Shown: positions 1 to 9,753 of the stretch, piece by piece
Layout: the number at the start of each line of letters is the position of its first letter
Position numbering within the stretch: position 1 is the stretch's first letter
Assembly: GCF_003725735.1 (NCBI RefSeq)
Contig: NZ_RJTM01000136.1
Span: 1-61,049, forward strand
DNA length: 61,049 bases
From: Sinomicrobium pectinilyticum
Lineage (GTDB): Bacteria; Bacteroidota; Bacteroidia; Flavobacteriales; Flavobacteriaceae
Direction: 5' to 3'
Position numbers and translations under genes: made by a program
The notes under the pieces: model-generated
What the model was told of the DNA's origin: nothing
The model's input: only the letters and a program-made list of their open reading frames with translations
The model's database searches: none

Positions 1-71
1 TGAAAGTTACGGATTACAAGGGTTTCAAAGAACGTATATTAATTTTTAGTGGACACTAGTGAAAAAATATA

Positions 72-1397
72 ATGTTTAAATTTATCCATGTGAAATATTA
101 TATCTTCTTAGTTGCATTACTAATTAGCCTTAATACGAGGGCTCAGGAATTATTTCCTGACGGAACACCCATTCCTGAATGGTTTTATGAAAATGAACCA
201 ACCGATATCCAAACTTTAGGCAGGCAATTCCGTATAACCGATTACGACATAAAAAATGACAGTACGGTTTTGCAGACGGAAAAAATTCAAGCCGTGATTA
301 ATAAGGCGTATCAGGCAGGTGGTGGTGTAATAATTATCCCTGAAGGAACTTTTCTCAGCGGCTCCCTTTTTTTTAAACAGGGAACCCATTTGCATATCGA
401 AGCCGGTGGGGTATTGAAAGGAAGCGATGATATCAGTAATTTCCCTTTAGTAATGACGCGTATGGAAGGGCAAAGTTTAAAATATTTTGCCGCCCTGGTA
501 AATGCCGATGGCCTGGACGGGTTTACTATTTCAGGGGAGGGGACTATTGACGGGAACGGTTTGCGTTACTGGAAAGCCTTTTGGTTAAGACGGGAGTTCA
601 ATCCGCAATGTACCAATATGGACGAAATGCGACCACGCCTGGTCTATGTTTCAAACAGCAAAAATATCCGGTTATCCGATGTAACACTTAAAAATTCGCC
701 CTTCTGGACTTCTCATTTCTATAAATGTGAAAAAATCAAGCTATTGAATTTAACCATTTTATCTCCTAAAGAACCGGTAAAGGCCCCCAGTACCGATGCC
801 GTGGATATCGATGCCTGTTCCGATGTTCTCATCAAAGGATGTTATATGTCTGTAAACGACGATGCCGTAGCCCTGAAAGGAGGGAAAGGCCCTACAGCGG
901 ATAAAGATGAAAATAACGGAGAAAACAGGAACATAATCATAGAAGATTGTACCTATGGGTTTTGCCACAGCGCCCTTACCTGTGGAAGCGAATCCATCCA
1001 TAACCGCAATATTATATTCCGGCGAAGTACCGTGAACGAAGCCAAACGGCTCTTATGGTTGAAAATGCGGCCGGACACCCCTCAGAATTACGAATACATA
1101 CGGGTAGAAGAAATTTCGGGAAAGGTAGATAATTTCATTTATATCAAGCCCTGGACACAATTTTTTGACCTGAAAGGGCAACCGGACATGCTGATGTCTT
1201 ACGCCGGACATATAACCATGAGGAATATAAAGATAAATTGCAGTACATTTTTCAATGTCCGAAAATCCGACCAGTATAAACTTTCGGACTTTATATTTGA
1301 AAACTTAGATATTAAAGTTGCCGATCACCCGGCGTTTGATAAGGATCATGTGAATAATTTTACCATCAGGAATGTAAACATTAACACCGGAAAATAA
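72..1397 (+). CDS. GH28 polygalacturonase-family glycoside hydrolase
   Basis: This is a secreted glycosidase of family GH28, which hydrolyses alpha-galacturonosyl linkages in pectin by inversion. Residues 1-24 form a signal peptide ending in TRAQ; the rest is a right-handed beta-helix. The catalytic aspartates are visible as STD (D242) and NDD (D263, D264), and a conserved histidine sits in FCHSALTCGSE (H299). The usual RIK motif is replaced by WLKMRPD, as in a Bacteroidota subgroup of the family. The length of 441 aa is normal. It is followed after 53 bp by an esterase on the same strand and lies beside the rhamnogalacturonan lyase operon, so a rhamnogalacturonan or homogalacturonan exo-activity is likely. 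Only 71 bp precede it and I see no TAnnTTTG element there, so its promoter may lie outside the window. Family is firm; exact substrate is inferred. Confidence 0.9.
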   Translation: MFKFIHVKYYIFLVALLISLNTRAQELFPDGTPIPEWFYENEPTDIQTLGRQFRITDYDIKNDSTVLQTEKIQAVINKAYQAGGGVIIIPEGTFLSGSLFFKQGTHLHIEAGGVLKGSDDISNFPLVMTRMEGQSLKYFAALVNADGLDGFTISGEGTIDGNGLRYWKAFWLRREFNPQCTNMDEMRPRLVYVSNSKNIRLSDVTLKNSPFWTSHFYKCEKIKLLNLTILSPKEPVKAPSTDAVDIDACSDVLIKGCYMSVNDDAVALKGGKGPTADKDENNGENRNIIIEDCTYGFCHSALTCGSESIHNRNIIFRRSTVNEAKRLLWLKMRPDTPQNYEYIRVEEISGKVDNFIYIKPWTQFFDLKGQPDMLMSYAGHITMRNIKINCSTFFNVRKSDQYKLSDFIFENLDIKVADHPAFDKDHVNNFTIRNVNINTGK

Positions 1398-1450
1398 ATT
1401 CGTCCAAACGAGTCCGGAATTATAATTAACCACTCCGTAAAACCCGAACT

Positions 1451-2995
1451 ATGAAATCGATTATCCTCTCCCTTGCCTTCTTTTTATCATTGAGTTTTTC
1501 TGCCTATGCAAAGATCAAGCTTCCTGCGCTGGTAGGAGATCACATGGTATTGCAGCAACAGGCAGAAATAAACATCTGGGGGTGGGCCAGCCCCGGGGAA
1601 AAAATTACCATTACCCCGGAATGGCAAAAAGAAGTAATACACACTACGGCCGACGGACAGGGGAACTGGAAAATACCGGTTTCCACTCCAAAAGCCGGAG
1701 GCCCGTATACCATTGTTTTACAGGGAGAAAATAAAATAACACTCTCGGATGTACTTATAGGAGAAGTCTGGATATGCTCCGGGCAATCCAACATGCATAT
1801 GCCTGTGGGGAAATACGAAAAAACCTGGCAAACCGGGGTGTTAAACTATGAAAAAGAGGTAAAAGAAGCTAATTACCCCCGGATGCGGCTTTTTACCGTG
1901 GCCCTCAAAACATCCGATTCCCTCCTCACCGATGTGGAAGGAAAATGGCAGGCATGTAACCCGGAAAGTGTTTATGATTTTTCTGCTGTAGGATATTTTT
2001 TCGGCAGGGAAATACTCCGCAGTCAAAATGTTCCCGTGGGACTGATCACTTCCGCATGGGGAGGGACACCGGCAGAAGCCTGGACAAAAAAAGACGTGCT
2101 GGAAAAAGATCCGGACTTTATTCCCATACTGGACCGTTTTCAGGAAGCATGTGATAATTATCCGGCCGCATATGAAGCCTATAAAGTCAAATATGACGAA
2201 TGGAAGCAAAAATCAGAGCTTGCCAGAGAAAAAGGTGAAAAAATTCCCGGCGCCCCAAGGGAACCCATCGGGCCCGGGCACCACAAAGCACCTTCTCTTA
2301 TCTATAATGCCATGATATATCCTTTACTAAACTATACCATACGTGGTGCTATCTGGTACCAGGGAGAGAGTAATGCCGAAAGGGCATACCAGTATCGCAA
2401 ACTGTTCCCTGCCATGATAAAAAACTGGAGGGACGATTGGCAACAGGGAGACTTTCCGTTCTATTTTGTTCAGATCGCTCCTCATCGCGGACAGAACCCG
2501 GAAATCAGGGAAGCACAGCTTTTAAGCATGCTCTCCGTGCCCAATACGGGAATGGCCGTACTTACGGATGCGGGAAATGCCACCAACATACATCCCCTGA
2601 ATAAACAGGTAGTGGGAGAAAGACTTGCTTTATGGGCAAAGGCAAAAACTTACGGAGAGACCGACCTGGTCTATTCGGGCCCTGTTTACAGTAAAATGAA
2701 AAAGGAGGGAGATAAGGTCCGCCTGTATTTCGATCATACGGGTTCGGGACTGGTATGCAAAGGAGATGCTTTAACTCATTTTACCATAGCGGGGGAAGAT
2801 AAAAATTTCCTCCCCGCCACGGCAGAAATCGAAGGTAATACCATTATAGTCTCGAACCCCGATGTCCGCGAACCTGTTGCCGTACGTTTCGGATGGGAAA
2901 ACATCCCTGAGCACACCCTATTCAACCGGGAAGGGCTTCCGGCATCTCCTTTCCGGACGGACGACTGGCCGGAAACCACTTACGGTAAAAACTGA
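1451..2995 (+). CDS. Sialate O-acetylesterase-like carbohydrate esterase (SGNH fold)
   Basis: This is a secreted esterase of the sialate O-acetylesterase family, which in polysaccharide loci removes acetyl groups from sugars. The signal peptide covers residues 1-20 (ending in SAYA). The family opening LPALVGDHMVLQQ follows. The nucleophile serine is in GEVWICSGQSNM (S113), WYQGESN is at about 302-308, and the catalytic histidine block IHPLNKQVVGERLA contains H381. The residue two before this histidine, often aspartate in the family, is asparagine (N379). At 514 aa it has the usual length plus a small C-terminal beta domain. It follows GH28 closely and is probably co-transcribed. Its stop codon is only 2 bp from the stop of the convergent esterase. 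Acetylated pectin is a better substrate guess than sialic acid given the neighbours. Confidence 0.88.
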   Translation: MKSIILSLAFFLSLSFSAYAKIKLPALVGDHMVLQQQAEINIWGWASPGEKITITPEWQKEVIHTTADGQGNWKIPVSTPKAGGPYTIVLQGENKITLSDVLIGEVWICSGQSNMHMPVGKYEKTWQTGVLNYEKEVKEANYPRMRLFTVALKTSDSLLTDVEGKWQACNPESVYDFSAVGYFFGREILRSQNVPVGLITSAWGGTPAEAWTKKDVLEKDPDFIPILDRFQEACDNYPAAYEAYKVKYDEWKQKSELAREKGEKIPGAPREPIGPGHHKAPSLIYNAMIYPLLNYTIRGAIWYQGESNAERAYQYRKLFPAMIKNWRDDWQQGDFPFYFVQIAPHRGQNPEIREAQLLSMLSVPNTGMAVLTDAGNATNIHPLNKQVVGERLALWAKAKTYGETDLVYSGPVYSKMKKEGDKVRLYFDHTGSGLVCKGDALTHFTIAGEDKNFLPATAEIEGNTIIVSNPDVREPVAVRFGWENIPEHTLFNREGLPASPFRTDDWPETTYGKN

Positions 2996-2997
2996 GA

Positions 2998-3924
2998 TCA
3001 GAGCCAGCCGTTCATCTTCAGCCAGTGCTTTAAAGCCCGGGGCCATGCAGACTCGGTATTCTCCGTTCTTCCCATACCATAGCCATGCCCCCCTTGCGTA
3101 TAAATATGCATTTCTGCGGGTACACCATGCTCCTTCAGTCCGAGGTAATAACGAATACTGTTTCCCACCGGAACGGTTCTGTCATCGGAAGAATGCACGA
3201 GAAACGCAGGCGGAGTATCCTTGTTTATCTGAAGTTCGTTAGAGAACCGTTCCGTGAGACCGGCATCCGGGTTCTCTCCGATGAGATTGTCACGCGAACC
3301 TTTATGGGTAATTTCCGTGTCCATGGAAATCACCGGGTAAATAAGCATGGAAAAATCGGGTCTTGCACTGGTTTCGTCATCTGCCTTATACACTTCATCC
3401 GTAAAATGGGTAGACACGGTAGATGCCAGGTGTCCCCCGGCCGAAAACCCCATAATGCCTATTCTGTCCGGCTTAATATTCCATTTTTCCGCATTTCTGC
3501 GCAGTATACGAATCGCTTCCTGCCCATCCTGCAAGGGGCCTGTACTTTTATCTTTCATTATAACATCACTGGGCAGGCGGTATTGCAGGACGAAAGCTGC
3601 AATTCCCATCTCGTTAAACCAGGCAGCGACGTCCCTGCCTTCGTGATCTATGGCGAGACGGGCATACCCTCCACCGGGACAGATCAGTACAGCTGTCCCG
3701 TTAGCTTTTTCCTTCCCGGGAAGGAAGACTTCCATAACCGGATCTGTTACTTTACTTATCCGGGGCGATTTTCCGTTGTTATCATATACGGTCTCTGTTT
3801 TGTAGTCCGGGTTGTCAACGGCCCCGGGGATGGTTTCGGGCCATATCCTGACCGTAGTGTTCTGGCCGTAGGATATGAGAACAGAAAATAAGGTAAAAAC
3901 TGTAAGTATGAACTGTATCTTCAT
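2998..3924 (-). CDS. Alpha/beta-hydrolase acetylesterase (xylan/pectin esterase type)
   Basis: This is an exported alpha/beta hydrolase of the acetyl-esterase type common in polysaccharide loci. Signal peptide is residues 1-20 (ending in SYG). An oxyanion-loop motif CPGGGYARLA is at about 82-91. The nucleophile elbow GFSAGG contains S161, the acid is probably D248 in SSDDRTVP, and the histidine is H280 in GGHGYG. Length 308 aa is typical. It is the last gene of the minus-strand operon that begins with GH106, starting 50 bp after the GH105 stop. A second, unrelated esterase lies on the other strand, so the locus has two deacetylases of different folds, consistent with acetylated rhamnogalacturonan. 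A feruloyl-esterase activity is possible but nothing in the sequence distinguishes it. Confidence 0.85.
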   Translation of the reverse strand: MKIQFILTVFTLFSVLISYGQNTTVRIWPETIPGAVDNPDYKTETVYDNNGKSPRISKVTDPVMEVFLPGKEKANGTAVLICPGGGYARLAIDHEGRDVAAWFNEMGIAAFVLQYRLPSDVIMKDKSTGPLQDGQEAIRILRRNAEKWNIKPDRIGIMGFSAGGHLASTVSTHFTDEVYKADDETSARPDFSMLIYPVISMDTEITHKGSRDNLIGENPDAGLTERFSNELQINKDTPPAFLVHSSDDRTVPVGNSIRYYLGLKEHGVPAEMHIYTQGGHGYGMGRTENTESAWPRALKHWLKMNGWL

Positions 3925-3974
3925 GTTTTTGGTTTTTCCATATAAATATACATGAAACTATATAATGTACTCAC

Positions 3975-5096
3975 TTATTTTTCCAGTTTATAAACCTCAC
4001 TCCCCGCCAGTAAAAAGCTTCCCAGTCCGTAATCTTCAAAATCGGGAATTTTAGTATAGCTCAGTGGTTGTCCGTCCTTGGGTTCTTTTCCCGTAGATTG
4101 TACATACCCCAGGAAACCGTTGTCGTGCAGGCTTTCCTTGACCATGGCATTCCATCCTTTGAGAATTGCCGGCAGGTAAGTATCCCTGTCCAGAATACCA
4201 TTATTAACACCATATGCCATACCGTAGATGAACATAGCAGTCCCCGTTAATTCCTTTCCTCCGTAATTGGTAGGATCGTGCAGGCTTACATTCCAGAAAC
4301 CGTCCTTGCGCTGTACAGGTAAAAGGGCTTTGGCCATCTGTTTCAGGTCTTTGACATACTGCTCCCGGTGCGGGGCGTTTTCCGGGATAATATCCAATAC
4401 CTTCGCGAGGGCAACAATAACCCACCCGTTACCCCGGCTCCAGTAACAATCTTCTCCGTTCGGTTCTTTATAAGGAGGTGTAAAATCGGCATCGCGCCAC
4501 CATAGGCCGTCTTTTTCATTAAAAAGCCCGTTTTTACCATGTTTGTTCCTGGTGAACATATACATGCTGTACATTTTCTCAAAATACCTGTCATCATTTT
4601 CCAGTACTCCCATTTTTGCCAGGACGGGCATCCCCATTTGTATGGCATCTATCCAGGACCAATCATCATTTTGTGGCGTATGCAGCAGCATTGCTGTTTG
4701 TGCCCTGGTGTTCTTCAGTTTTTCCGGTGAGGGAGAAAGGTTGTAAAGGTCTATGTAGGTCTGTGCCGCACAATAATTATCGGCATTCCGGGTGGTGTTT
4801 CCTCCCCAGAAGCCCCATTGGTGAAAATCGGCCCAGTCTTTTGCATAGTTATAGTATTCTTCCCTCGGATATATTTCATGCAGAGCCATAAGCCCTTCGT
4901 AATACACCGCCCTTGTCCAGATGTGGCTCGGGCGCTCTTTATTGGTAATAATGGTTTTCCCCACATCCGGCCACTTCTCCATAAAATACTTGTTGGCCAG
5001 CTCCATTTTTCCCAGGACTTCAGCCCTGTCCGGAAGAGTTTGTGCTTGTGTAATACCGGATATTCCGGCGATAATAATACATACTATTTTTTTCAT
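3975..5096 (-). CDS. GH105 unsaturated rhamnogalacturonyl hydrolase
   Basis: Family GH105 enzymes (YteR/YesR type) hydrate and release the delta-4,5-unsaturated uronate left at the non-reducing end by pectate and rhamnogalacturonan lyases. The protein has a signal peptide (residues 1-18) and an (alpha/alpha)6-barrel. The expected catalytic aspartate is D150 in WSWIDAIQMGMP, and the substrate-binding segment CYWSRGNGWV is at about 217-226, followed by GTAMFIYGMAYG near residue 285. Length 373 aa is normal. It follows the PL11 lyase gene and directly uses that enzyme's product. The 109-bp gap upstream holds a large inverted repeat (5119-5203), so its expression relative to the lyase may be separately set. 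It is likely periplasmic because there is no sorting domain. Confidence 0.9.
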   Translation of the reverse strand: MKKIVCIIIAGISGITQAQTLPDRAEVLGKMELANKYFMEKWPDVGKTIITNKERPSHIWTRAVYYEGLMALHEIYPREEYYNYAKDWADFHQWGFWGGNTTRNADNYCAAQTYIDLYNLSPSPEKLKNTRAQTAMLLHTPQNDDWSWIDAIQMGMPVLAKMGVLENDDRYFEKMYSMYMFTRNKHGKNGLFNEKDGLWWRDADFTPPYKEPNGEDCYWSRGNGWVIVALAKVLDIIPENAPHREQYVKDLKQMAKALLPVQRKDGFWNVSLHDPTNYGGKELTGTAMFIYGMAYGVNNGILDRDTYLPAILKGWNAMVKESLHDNGFLGYVQSTGKEPKDGQPLSYTKIPDFEDYGLGSFLLAGSEVYKLEK

Positions 5097-5118
5097 TTCA
5101 TTATTTGGTTTTGGGTTG

Positions 5119-5203
5119 ACACCCCTCTGCCCCCCTCAAGGGGGACTATAACACTCTTAAAAAGAGACAAGACTTCCCCCCTTGAGGAGGGGCAGGGGGG
5201 TGT
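5119..5203. repeat. Large C/G-rich inverted repeat between PL11 and GH105
   Basis: A left arm rich in C (5119-5145) and a right arm rich in G (5175-5203) are near-perfect reverse complements of about 27 bases, with a 29-nt loop. Read from the minus strand, the repeat begins 2 bases after the PL11 stop codon. It has no T-run, so it is not a classical terminator. It could be a dispersed palindromic element or an mRNA-processing or stability hairpin. Confidence 0.75.
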
Positions 5204-5205
5204 AA

Positions 5206-8200
5206 TCATTTCTTTACGATTTTCTGAATTATTTCTCCTTTCTCATTTTTAACTTTAACTATATAAATTCCCGGGGATAAGGATTGGGTTGAAAACGAAT
5301 AGCTACCTCCTTTAAAACTATAACGGTTCACCAACTGTCCTGAAAAATTGTACAGTTGTACTTCATTTTTTTCTTCGGGTATTTCCTGAAGATAAATATT
5401 GATGTCATCCCGTACCGGGTTGGGATATACCACAACCTGTTCTTCTTCCGAGATCTCTTCCCGACCCTGCTTTTTACGCCTCACTTTCAGTATTCCGTTG
5501 TCATACAATTCCGAAGTGTCCCATTCCAAGGGTCCCCCGGGAGAAGGGATTATGCTTTTGAACGCCCCTTCGAAATGAGCGGCCTGAAACATAGCAAAGT
5601 TGTCCCCTTCCCGGAATTGCATCCCTCTCCTGTTTATTTTTAACAATCCCCCGAAGAAAAGGGTATCGCTTACTTCCAGAATATCGTAAACGGAAGCATT
5701 GTCCATATCTATTTCCGTCCTTGCTCCTTCGGACAGGTATAGGTTTTTCTCAATAACAAGGGTCCCTGTTTCCCTTCTGCCTCCGGGGAGGAGCAGGGCG
5801 CTATGACCAATCGTAAGGCTCCCGCCCATCCTGCCATTCCCGGACAGTAAAGCTCCTCCTGTAACCGTGACATCCCCACTTCCGGTAGCACTACCCAAAA
5901 TGTTGCTTATGACCAGTTCTCCCGCTTTGACCAATGTCCCCCCGGAATAGGTATTGGCTCCGGTAAGTGTCCACGATCCTTGTCCGGTCTTAAGGACAGC
6001 TGCCCTGGCACCGGAATCTTTAAACGGTATATCGCCTATTGTCCCATGAAAGACAGCATCGGTGTTTTTTGTCCCTATTTCCCAGGTGGTAAGCGTATTC
6101 CCATTACCTGCTCCCAAAACAGAGGAAGCCGGTCCGGACAGTTCCCCGATTGCGATGGTATCATTGGAACCGAGGCGATATACCACCTGTACATTCTCCG
6201 TAAGTTCCAGGGAAACCCCTCCGTATCCTTTATTGTTGCCTAAAATAAGCCAGCCGCCATCATTATCTGTCGTCACCTGCACTTTTCCGTTAAAGCCGGA
6301 CCAGTTTCCCATCATCTCGGAACGTATCCAGGGCGAATATAAATCCAGGCTGCCCTGGCCCGTAAGGTTCCCGTTAAAAACGCAACGCCCGTCCAATCGC
6401 CATTCGGCCTGTTTCCCGAAAGGGATTTCCACGTTCCAGGATGCCGAACTGTATGAATTATTATCTTCCCGCATACGCAGAACTCCTCCTTCGAGCACTA
6501 CAGTCCCTTCTCCGAAACCGGAGGATATGGCGTCTTCGGAACCGAGATAAACAGTTCCTTCCTTCAGCACCGTATTTCCCGAATGGACATTTTTTCCGGT
6601 AAGTTCGAGGGTGCCACTGCCTGTTTTTATCAGTTGTCCTTCTCCTTCAATGGAACCTCCCATAGTAGCTGTTACCTCCGAAAGAATATCAACGATTCCG
6701 TTATTAGCCGCCAGAGTCATCCCGCGATCAGATCGGACATTCCCCAGAAACGCAATCGTCCCCCCGTCCAGGACCAGGTTTTCCGCTTCTTTTCCGGCAG
6801 CTCCGAGAGGTCCGGGAACACCGCCATCGGAAAGGGACTCCAATGCCAATACTCCTTCCCGGATTACAGTACTTCCCGTATAGTCATTATTACCCAGCAT
6901 GGTCAGTTTTCCCGCGCCGGACTTTTCGAGACCGCCGGCACCGCTTATACTGCCTTCTCCCTTCAGAACATAATCCGCAGAAGCGTCCACGATCATTTTT
7001 CCTATGGGTAAAAATCCGATTTTGTTCACCGTGGTATGCAACATGCCGGAATCGTTAAAAATTACGGTATCATTGGGGGCAAAAAGGTCGGTAGTATTTC
7101 CGTTAAACCAGTTATATGTTTCGGCCATGTCCCAGGTATTGTCCACAGAGCCTCTCCAAAACACGGTAGTGGGATTACGCACCCACTTCACGTCCATTAC
7201 AATGGTACTCCCCGTATTCCGAAGCTGGTGTTTTACTCCCGGTATTCCCGTTACCCGTATATTTTCAATGTCACCACGAAAGTCTCCGGAATACTCCATA
7301 AGGGTATAAGTGCCGGTGCTCAGTCCTTCGTCGCGGACATGAATACGAAGCTCTGTTCCGGCTGTTATATCAAGATTGCCATTCCAGATTATCTTATCGT
7401 TATCGCCCTGTGGGTCTTCGGAAAGGTCGAAGGAAAATACCACCTCTTCCGCAATTGTCGTATTACCTGTTACAGTCAGTACACCTGTGTTTTCCTCTCC
7501 TCCGGGCAGAATTATCACCCCTCTTTTAAGACTTATGCCACTTCCTAAGGTTCCGTTACCCCCAATGGCTACGTATGGTTTTGTAACTACCGGACTGTGC
7601 ATTAAGTTCCCATTCAGAATAATTGTACCTCCCCATATGGTGGTCGTCCCGGTAAAGGTGTTGTCATTGTCCAGAACCAGAGTTCCTGTCCCTCTTTTTA
7701 CCAGCTGCATGGAACCGGACAATGAGCCCGTTCCGGTAAACCGATAGTCCTCAGAAGCATTTACCGTAACCCCGGAAGGATATATTTCTCCTGCAATCTC
7801 AACACTACTGTTATTATTTCCGGAAACATCAAACAATACCTCGTCGTCCTGGTTAAATACGGATGTAGTGTCCTGTCGCACCCAGCTGGCAGATGTTCCT
7901 ACATCCCATATGCCTTCTCCATTCCACCGGAGCATATTATTGGCTATGGGAGATGGTGGCGGGGTTTCCATGCCCGTACCGATATAGAAGGAAGGGTGTG
8001 GCGGCTGGTTATATCCCGTATTCTGCCAGGCAATGGCGACGCGGTATTGCGGGTCGTGCATCAGGGTATACATTTTCCGTCGGGACTCTTCGGTATTCAT
8101 ATAAATGCGTAAAGCGGTATTGTCGGAGGTCCGGAAAATCACTTCTTCCCTCCAGTCTCCGAACAGATCGGCCTGCAAGGCTGGGTTTGCTTTTGTACCA

Positions 8201-9729
8201 TTATTGGAACTACAGCCTTCTGCGGTAAAAACTGTTCCTGCCCCGTATTTGGAAATACTTGTTCCGTCGAGCAGTTCTCTCTGGAGGTCATCATCCCACC
8301 AGATCGCGTGATTGATAGACGGGATACTGGTATTTACCTGTTCTCCCCTGGTATTATACACGCCCAAACCACTGGAAGCCCAGAATTCAACACCGATATG
8401 GGTGGAATCTATATCAGCCGCAAGGCCCCTGCCTACATCGGTATCTTTTTTATGTTGCCAGATAATTTCTCCGGTACGGGCATCGCGAAACGTAATACCG
8501 TCCCTTTTGTTTTCGTGGGGCATAAAGACTTCCTGACCAGGCCGCAGCGGGTCCAGATCGGAAACATGCAGGGCATCTCCGTGCCCTAGTCCCGTCGTAT
8601 AAAGTCCTGTTCCGTCATCGTCTACAGTCATCGCCCCATACACGATCTCATCCTTTCCGTCACCATCCACATCGGCTACACTTAGACTATGTGCCCCCTG
8701 ACCTGCGTATCCTTCATTCCCGGGATCATCGGAATCAAACACCCAACGCTGTGTGAGCTGTCCGTTTCTCCAGTCCCAGGCAGCCAGTACAGAACGTGTG
8801 TAATATCCACGGCACATGACCAGGCTGGGCCGTTGTCCGTCGAGATAGGCCACTCCTGCCAGGAAACGGTCTACCCGGTTACCATAGGTGTCGCCCCAGT
8901 CGCCTACATTTCCCCTTGCCGGGATATAATCTGTTGTGGCCATCGCCGCTCCGGTCTCCCCGTTAAATACAGTGAGAAATTCCGGGCCGTCCAGGATATA
9001 CCCGGAGCTGTTCCTGTAATCCGCGTCCGGATCTCCGATTACGGATCCCTGACCGTCCACCGTCGCATCTGCCGTTTTACAGGCAACTTCGGCCTTACCG
9101 TCGCTGTCCAGATCAAATACCATAAACTGGGTGTAATGCGCTCCCGCCCTTATATTGCGTCCAAGATCTATTCTCCATAGCTGCTCTCCGTCCATCGTAT
9201 ACGCATCCAGGAATACATTGCCGGTATAACCACTGTGCGAATTATCCTTGGAATTGGTGGGGTCCCACTTGAGAATTACTTCATACCGGCCATCCCCGTT
9301 AAGATCTCCGACACTGCAATCGTTGGCCGTATAGGTATATGCCACTCCGTCCGGGGTGGTACCTCCCGGAGGTTGTTGCAGGGGGATCTGCAGATAGTTT
9401 TGCTGCCAGACCTCCGCCGTTTTCGAAGGGTCTTGTTCTTCCCCACCGACAACGGGACGAATGTAATATACTCCGTCTACGGCAGTACTATCTATATAAT
9501 TGGTACTTCGTATTATGGGATCGGCATTTTGTAAAACCCCGTCCCGATAGATATTAAAAGCCAGCGAATCCGGATCGTTCCCCAGCAAACGCCAGGCTAC
9601 ATGCACTGCATCGGGTCCGGACCGGACAGCGACAAGACCCCGATCGAGGTCTTCCATCCGGTGCTGGGCAGATACACCGAAGGCCCCTGCAAAAATCAGG
9701 ATAAGGGGTAAAAAGTAATTGTTTTTCAT
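5206..9729 (-). CDS. PL11 rhamnogalacturonan lyase with autotransporter-type repeats and T9SS sorting domain
   Basis: This giant exo-protein cuts the rhamnogalacturonan I backbone by beta-elimination. I chose the start at 9729, which begins the signal peptide MKNNYFLPLILIFAGAFG; an ATG 11 codons upstream (9762) lies in the arm of the intercistronic hairpin. Residue numbers count from 9729. The PL11 propeller domain, with the opening MEDLDRGLVAVRSG and WRLLGNDP, spans about 25-590. Then come beta-helix modules with about four autotransporter-associated repeats (GTLVLDNDNTFTGTTTI, GKLTMLGNNDYTGSTVI, GTLELTGKNVHSGNTVL, GSWTLTGANTYSGGTLV). The last 75 residues start VVVYPNPV and form a type A T9SS sorting domain. 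No autotransporter barrel is present. It is third in the GH106-PL1-PL11-GH105-esterase operon. The catalytic call is firm; the role of the repeats (stalk or glycan contact) is inference. Confidence 0.92.
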   Translation of the reverse strand: MKNNYFLPLILIFAGAFGVSAQHRMEDLDRGLVAVRSGPDAVHVAWRLLGNDPDSLAFNIYRDGVLQNADPIIRSTNYIDSTAVDGVYYIRPVVGGEEQDPSKTAEVWQQNYLQIPLQQPPGGTTPDGVAYTYTANDCSVGDLNGDGRYEVILKWDPTNSKDNSHSGYTGNVFLDAYTMDGEQLWRIDLGRNIRAGAHYTQFMVFDLDSDGKAEVACKTADATVDGQGSVIGDPDADYRNSSGYILDGPEFLTVFNGETGAAMATTDYIPARGNVGDWGDTYGNRVDRFLAGVAYLDGQRPSLVMCRGYYTRSVLAAWDWRNGQLTQRWVFDSDDPGNEGYAGQGAHSLSVADVDGDGKDEIVYGAMTVDDDGTGLYTTGLGHGDALHVSDLDPLRPGQEVFMPHENKRDGITFRDARTGEIIWQHKKDTDVGRGLAADIDSTHIGVEFWASSGLGVYNTRGEQVNTSIPSINHAIWWDDDLQRELLDGTSISKYGAGTVFTAEGCSSNNGTKANPALQADLFGDWREEVIFRTSDNTALRIYMNTEESRRKMYTLMHDPQYRVAIAWQNTGYNQPPHPSFYIGTGMETPPPSPIANNMLRWNGEGIWDVGTSASWVRQDTTSVFNQDDEVLFDVSGNNNSSVEIAGEIYPSGVTVNASEDYRFTGTGSLSGSMQLVKRGTGTLVLDNDNTFTGTTTIWGGTIILNGNLMHSPVVTKPYVAIGGNGTLGSGISLKRGVIILPGGEENTGVLTVTGNTTIAEEVVFSFDLSEDPQGDNDKIIWNGNLDITAGTELRIHVRDEGLSTGTYTLMEYSGDFRGDIENIRVTGIPGVKHQLRNTGSTIVMDVKWVRNPTTVFWRGSVDNTWDMAETYNWFNGNTTDLFAPNDTVIFNDSGMLHTTVNKIGFLPIGKMIVDASADYVLKGEGSISGAGGLEKSGAGKLTMLGNNDYTGSTVIREGVLALESLSDGGVPGPLGAAGKEAENLVLDGGTIAFLGNVRSDRGMTLAANNGIVDILSEVTATMGGSIEGEGQLIKTGSGTLELTGKNVHSGNTVLKEGTVYLGSEDAISSGFGEGTVVLEGGVLRMREDNNSYSSASWNVEIPFGKQAEWRLDGRCVFNGNLTGQGSLDLYSPWIRSEMMGNWSGFNGKVQVTTDNDGGWLILGNNKGYGGVSLELTENVQVVYRLGSNDTIAIGELSGPASSVLGAGNGNTLTTWEIGTKNTDAVFHGTIGDIPFKDSGARAAVLKTGQGSWTLTGANTYSGGTLVKAGELVISNILGSATGSGDVTVTGGALLSGNGRMGGSLTIGHSALLLPGGRRETGTLVIEKNLYLSEGARTEIDMDNASVYDILEVSDTLFFGGLLKINRRGMQFREGDNFAMFQAAHFEGAFKSIIPSPGGPLEWDTSELYDNGILKVRRKKQGREEISEEEQVVVYPNPVRDDINIYLQEIPEEKNEVQLYNFSGQLVNRYSFKGGSYSFSTQSLSPGIYIVKVKNEKGEIIQKIVKK

Positions 9730-9753
9730 GGTATTTAAGATTTTGGTTATGGG

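Noticed and set aside
3085-3891. Plus-strand open frame of 268 aa
   Set aside because: Entirely antisense to the alpha/beta-hydrolase gene, which has a full catalytic triad; no domain or signal peptide in this frame.
5700-7800. Repeated segments in the PL11 gene as a possible DNA repeat array
   Set aside because: The repeats are protein-level and diverged (autotransporter-type), with no near-identical DNA units or spacers as in a CRISPR.
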